Assembly: GCA_021234155.1 (NCBI GenBank)
Contig: JAJEKV010000275.1
Location: forward strand, 64,501 to 128,500
DNA: 64,000 bases
Source of the DNA: Isoetes taiwanensis
Lineage: Eukaryota; Streptophyta; Lycopodiopsida; Isoetales; Isoetaceae
Direction: 5' to 3'
Part shown: piece after piece, positions 62,301-64,000 of the stretch
Position numbering within the stretch: position 1 is the first letter of the stretch
How the letters are laid out: each line of letters starts with the position of its first letter
Program-made: the position numbers and the translations under genes
Notes under the pieces: model-generated
Seen by the model: the letters and a program-made list of their open reading frames with translations, nothing else
What the model was told of the DNA's origin: nothing
Databases searched by the model: none

Positions 62301-64000
62301 TAGCATAAGGTTCGCCTCTATAACTTTTCAGCACAGAGTGCAGGGACACAATCCTTTATCACAAGTGGGCTCGTTGGTGTTCTCCTTTTAGTCATCATTC
62401 TGGGGGGATGGATTGGCGCAAAAACTGGTTGGCAAGGATACAATCTCGACAAAGGGTGAGACTTTTCGCACCTTTAACAAAAAAGTCTGCATCCATTCAT
62501 ATGTTATGTAAATAAGCTTAGATGGGAAGTTTATATCAATATTCTATTGTTCTCCCAGTGACCCACACAAATTGGCTGCCTATACTATGACATGCCCCTG
62601 AAGTAAACATGGCATGGAACTATAATGGTTCACAGACACCAGGTTTCCAGTTGTTTGTAGGAGCGTTTTATGGATGTTTAGATGGACAGAACACAATATC
62701 GAAAGAAGTTACAAAATTTCAGGGATTTGACTATCTTTTAGTTGGAATTGACTGGGCCAACATCAGGAGGAAATGAAAGATTTTTATGGATAAAGGTTGT
62801 AGAGCCATTTCAAACAAGCCGGTTTATGCATGTATATCTGTACATAGGACTGCAAATGGTTTGATGTGTCTTTTGGTATTTTATTTTGGTTTATATCTAG
62901 ACTAGACGAATTGGAAATTTAGTGTCGACTTTTCGTTCCTTGTTAGTCCAGGAATGCATACTTCTTTGTGCAGATGATATCATGCTGACCTCTTCATCTT
63001 CACAAGGCCATAAAAAGTTTGAAATGCAAAATAGAAGTTATCTTATTCAAGACTCGCTGTCCTTCAAGGATAACCCATAAAAATTGTATCATATGCGTAC
63101 TTATGAATGGCTGGATAACTTCTTAATCCAGGCTACCGAAGGATTGTTGCTTTGGCACAGTTGAAAAAACAGTGTTTTCAAATGCAAAATAGACCTACAT
63201 TTATTTTATGCAATATGACTTCATAGCTTTATATCATTCATGCTTGTTTTTTGTCTCTCTAACATGGTAGCTGTCTGAGCCAATCTTAGAAAAACGACCA
63301 GACCTGGAGGATCTCTTGCGAGCACATTCAAATTCTCACAAAGTTTCACTAAAAAGTAGCAGTAGAGTTTTTCTTAAAGCTGATCAAACTGGAAGAAAGA
63401 TTCTTGGAAAGCCAGGATATCTTTATCAGATCCAAACAAGATTTTGAGGAATTTGAAAAGTTCCAGGCCAGCTTTTGAAAAATTTCAGGGCAGCTTTGGA
63501 GTTAATTCACAAACTGCGTTCTTAGCAGATTGATGGGAAGGTTCTTCACTATCTTAAGCTCTAAGTATGCCCATCAATTAACTGATTTGGACTTACTGGG
63601 GGAAGGAGTTCATGTTTCCATAAGAAGTTAACTCGTCTGGTTGTTGCTTTTATATCAAAAGCAAGGATCAATTTACTACTAGTTCACCAACAAAAGAGAT
63701 CTGGAGAGTTGCCTTAAATGGTAAGGCATTTTAGTCAAAAGCTATGGTAAGGCTTGTAATGCATGTTCCCTTGACAAACACTCTCAGATAATCAAGAAAG
63801 CCTGACCATGGAGTATTTGCTATACAAGTATATGGTCATATGGGTTTAAGTTAGAGGCCCCAGATATACACTGTATGTGTGTTTTGTTATACAAGTTTAT
63901 GGTCATATGGCTCTGTGGTCATATGGTTTAAGTTAGAGGCCCCAGATAATACACTGTGTGTTCCATTACAAAGTTTATCATATGGTTCAGGTTCCCCAGA
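59329..64000 (+). CDS. Cationic amino acid transporter (CAT family, vacuolar type), copy 2, first five exons, runs off the window
   Basis: Start ATG 59329. Exons: 59329-59437, 59754-59955, 60074-60158, 62132-62272 and 62337-62455, all GT-AG with consistent phases. The fifth ends in phase 2, awaiting the exon seen at 15528 in copy 1. The N-terminus is short and basic ([10 protein letters not shown]), followed by TM1 with the APC-family motif [70 protein letters not shown] and the [17 protein letters not shown] helix then follow. Exons 3, 4 and 5 have exactly the sizes of copy 1 (85, 141, 119 bp), and intron 5 begins with recognisable copy-1 intron sequence. No frame damage, so this is likely the working copy. 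Best match by features is the tonoplast CAT2/CAT4 group. Confidence 0.9.
63820..64000 (+). repeat. Tandem duplication in CAT copy 2 intron 5
   Basis: TATGGTCATATGG...TTTAAGTTAGAGGCCCCAGA recurs at about 63830 and 63900-63945 with a third partial copy at the window end. Copy 1 has it once near 14490. Confidence 0.75.

Overview
The window looks like nuclear DNA of a land plant. It is AT-rich, genes are broken into many exons by long GT-AG introns, and retroelements and DNA transposons are dense. The plant families seen are a vacuolar-type cationic amino acid transporter (CAT), a NOD26-like aquaporin exon, a chromodomain Ty3/gypsy element and PIF/Harbinger. A decayed transposase-like gene of a type I do not associate with flowering plants, and LINEs with a (TAA)n tail, make a non-seed plant such as a fern, lycophyte or bryophyte my best guess. 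The guess is not proven. All coordinates were read by eye and exon borders are accurate only if the splice calls are right.

Layout. 0-10 kb: dispersed repeat, a broken PIF/Harbinger element (4.1-5.8 kb), one orphan aquaporin exon (7.4 kb) and short tandem duplications. 10.1-21.2 kb: a complete 14-exon CAT gene on the + strand, with frame damage in exon 2 and a phase clash between exons 7 and 8, so probably a pseudogene. 59.3 kb to the window end: the first five exons of a second CAT gene in the same orientation, undamaged as far as visible. The two CAT copies share exon sizes and intron sequence, so they are a tandem duplication, now about 38 kb apart.

21.6-40.5 kb, between the CAT copies, is the most unusual part. 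A 43-bp motif is repeated at its two edges. Inside are a decayed transposase-like gene (22.0-23.8 kb), an acidic-protein gene, an intact FCP1-like phosphatase-fold ORF on the - strand (37.6-38.3 kb) and a decayed coiled-coil ORF behind it. I read this as a candidate undescribed multi-gene DNA transposon of about 7 kb. It has been inflated by an 11.8-kb block that lies exactly within the poly-glutamate (GAA)n codons of the acidic-protein gene. That block holds three direct copies of a 3.77-kb unit separated by (GAA)n tracts, and the third copy stops at an internal AAGAAGAA seed.

40.5-59.3 kb is mostly transposon debris: a second copy of the dispersed repeat, a LINE on the - strand ending in (TAA)n, and an older + strand LINE remnant. 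Nested in that remnant is a structurally complete 5.8-kb chromovirus-type Ty3/gypsy element with 0.5-kb LTRs and a perfect CATGT target duplication. Both LTRs carry an antisense tRNA-like sequence. No CRISPR array, rRNA gene or convincing functional tRNA gene was seen.
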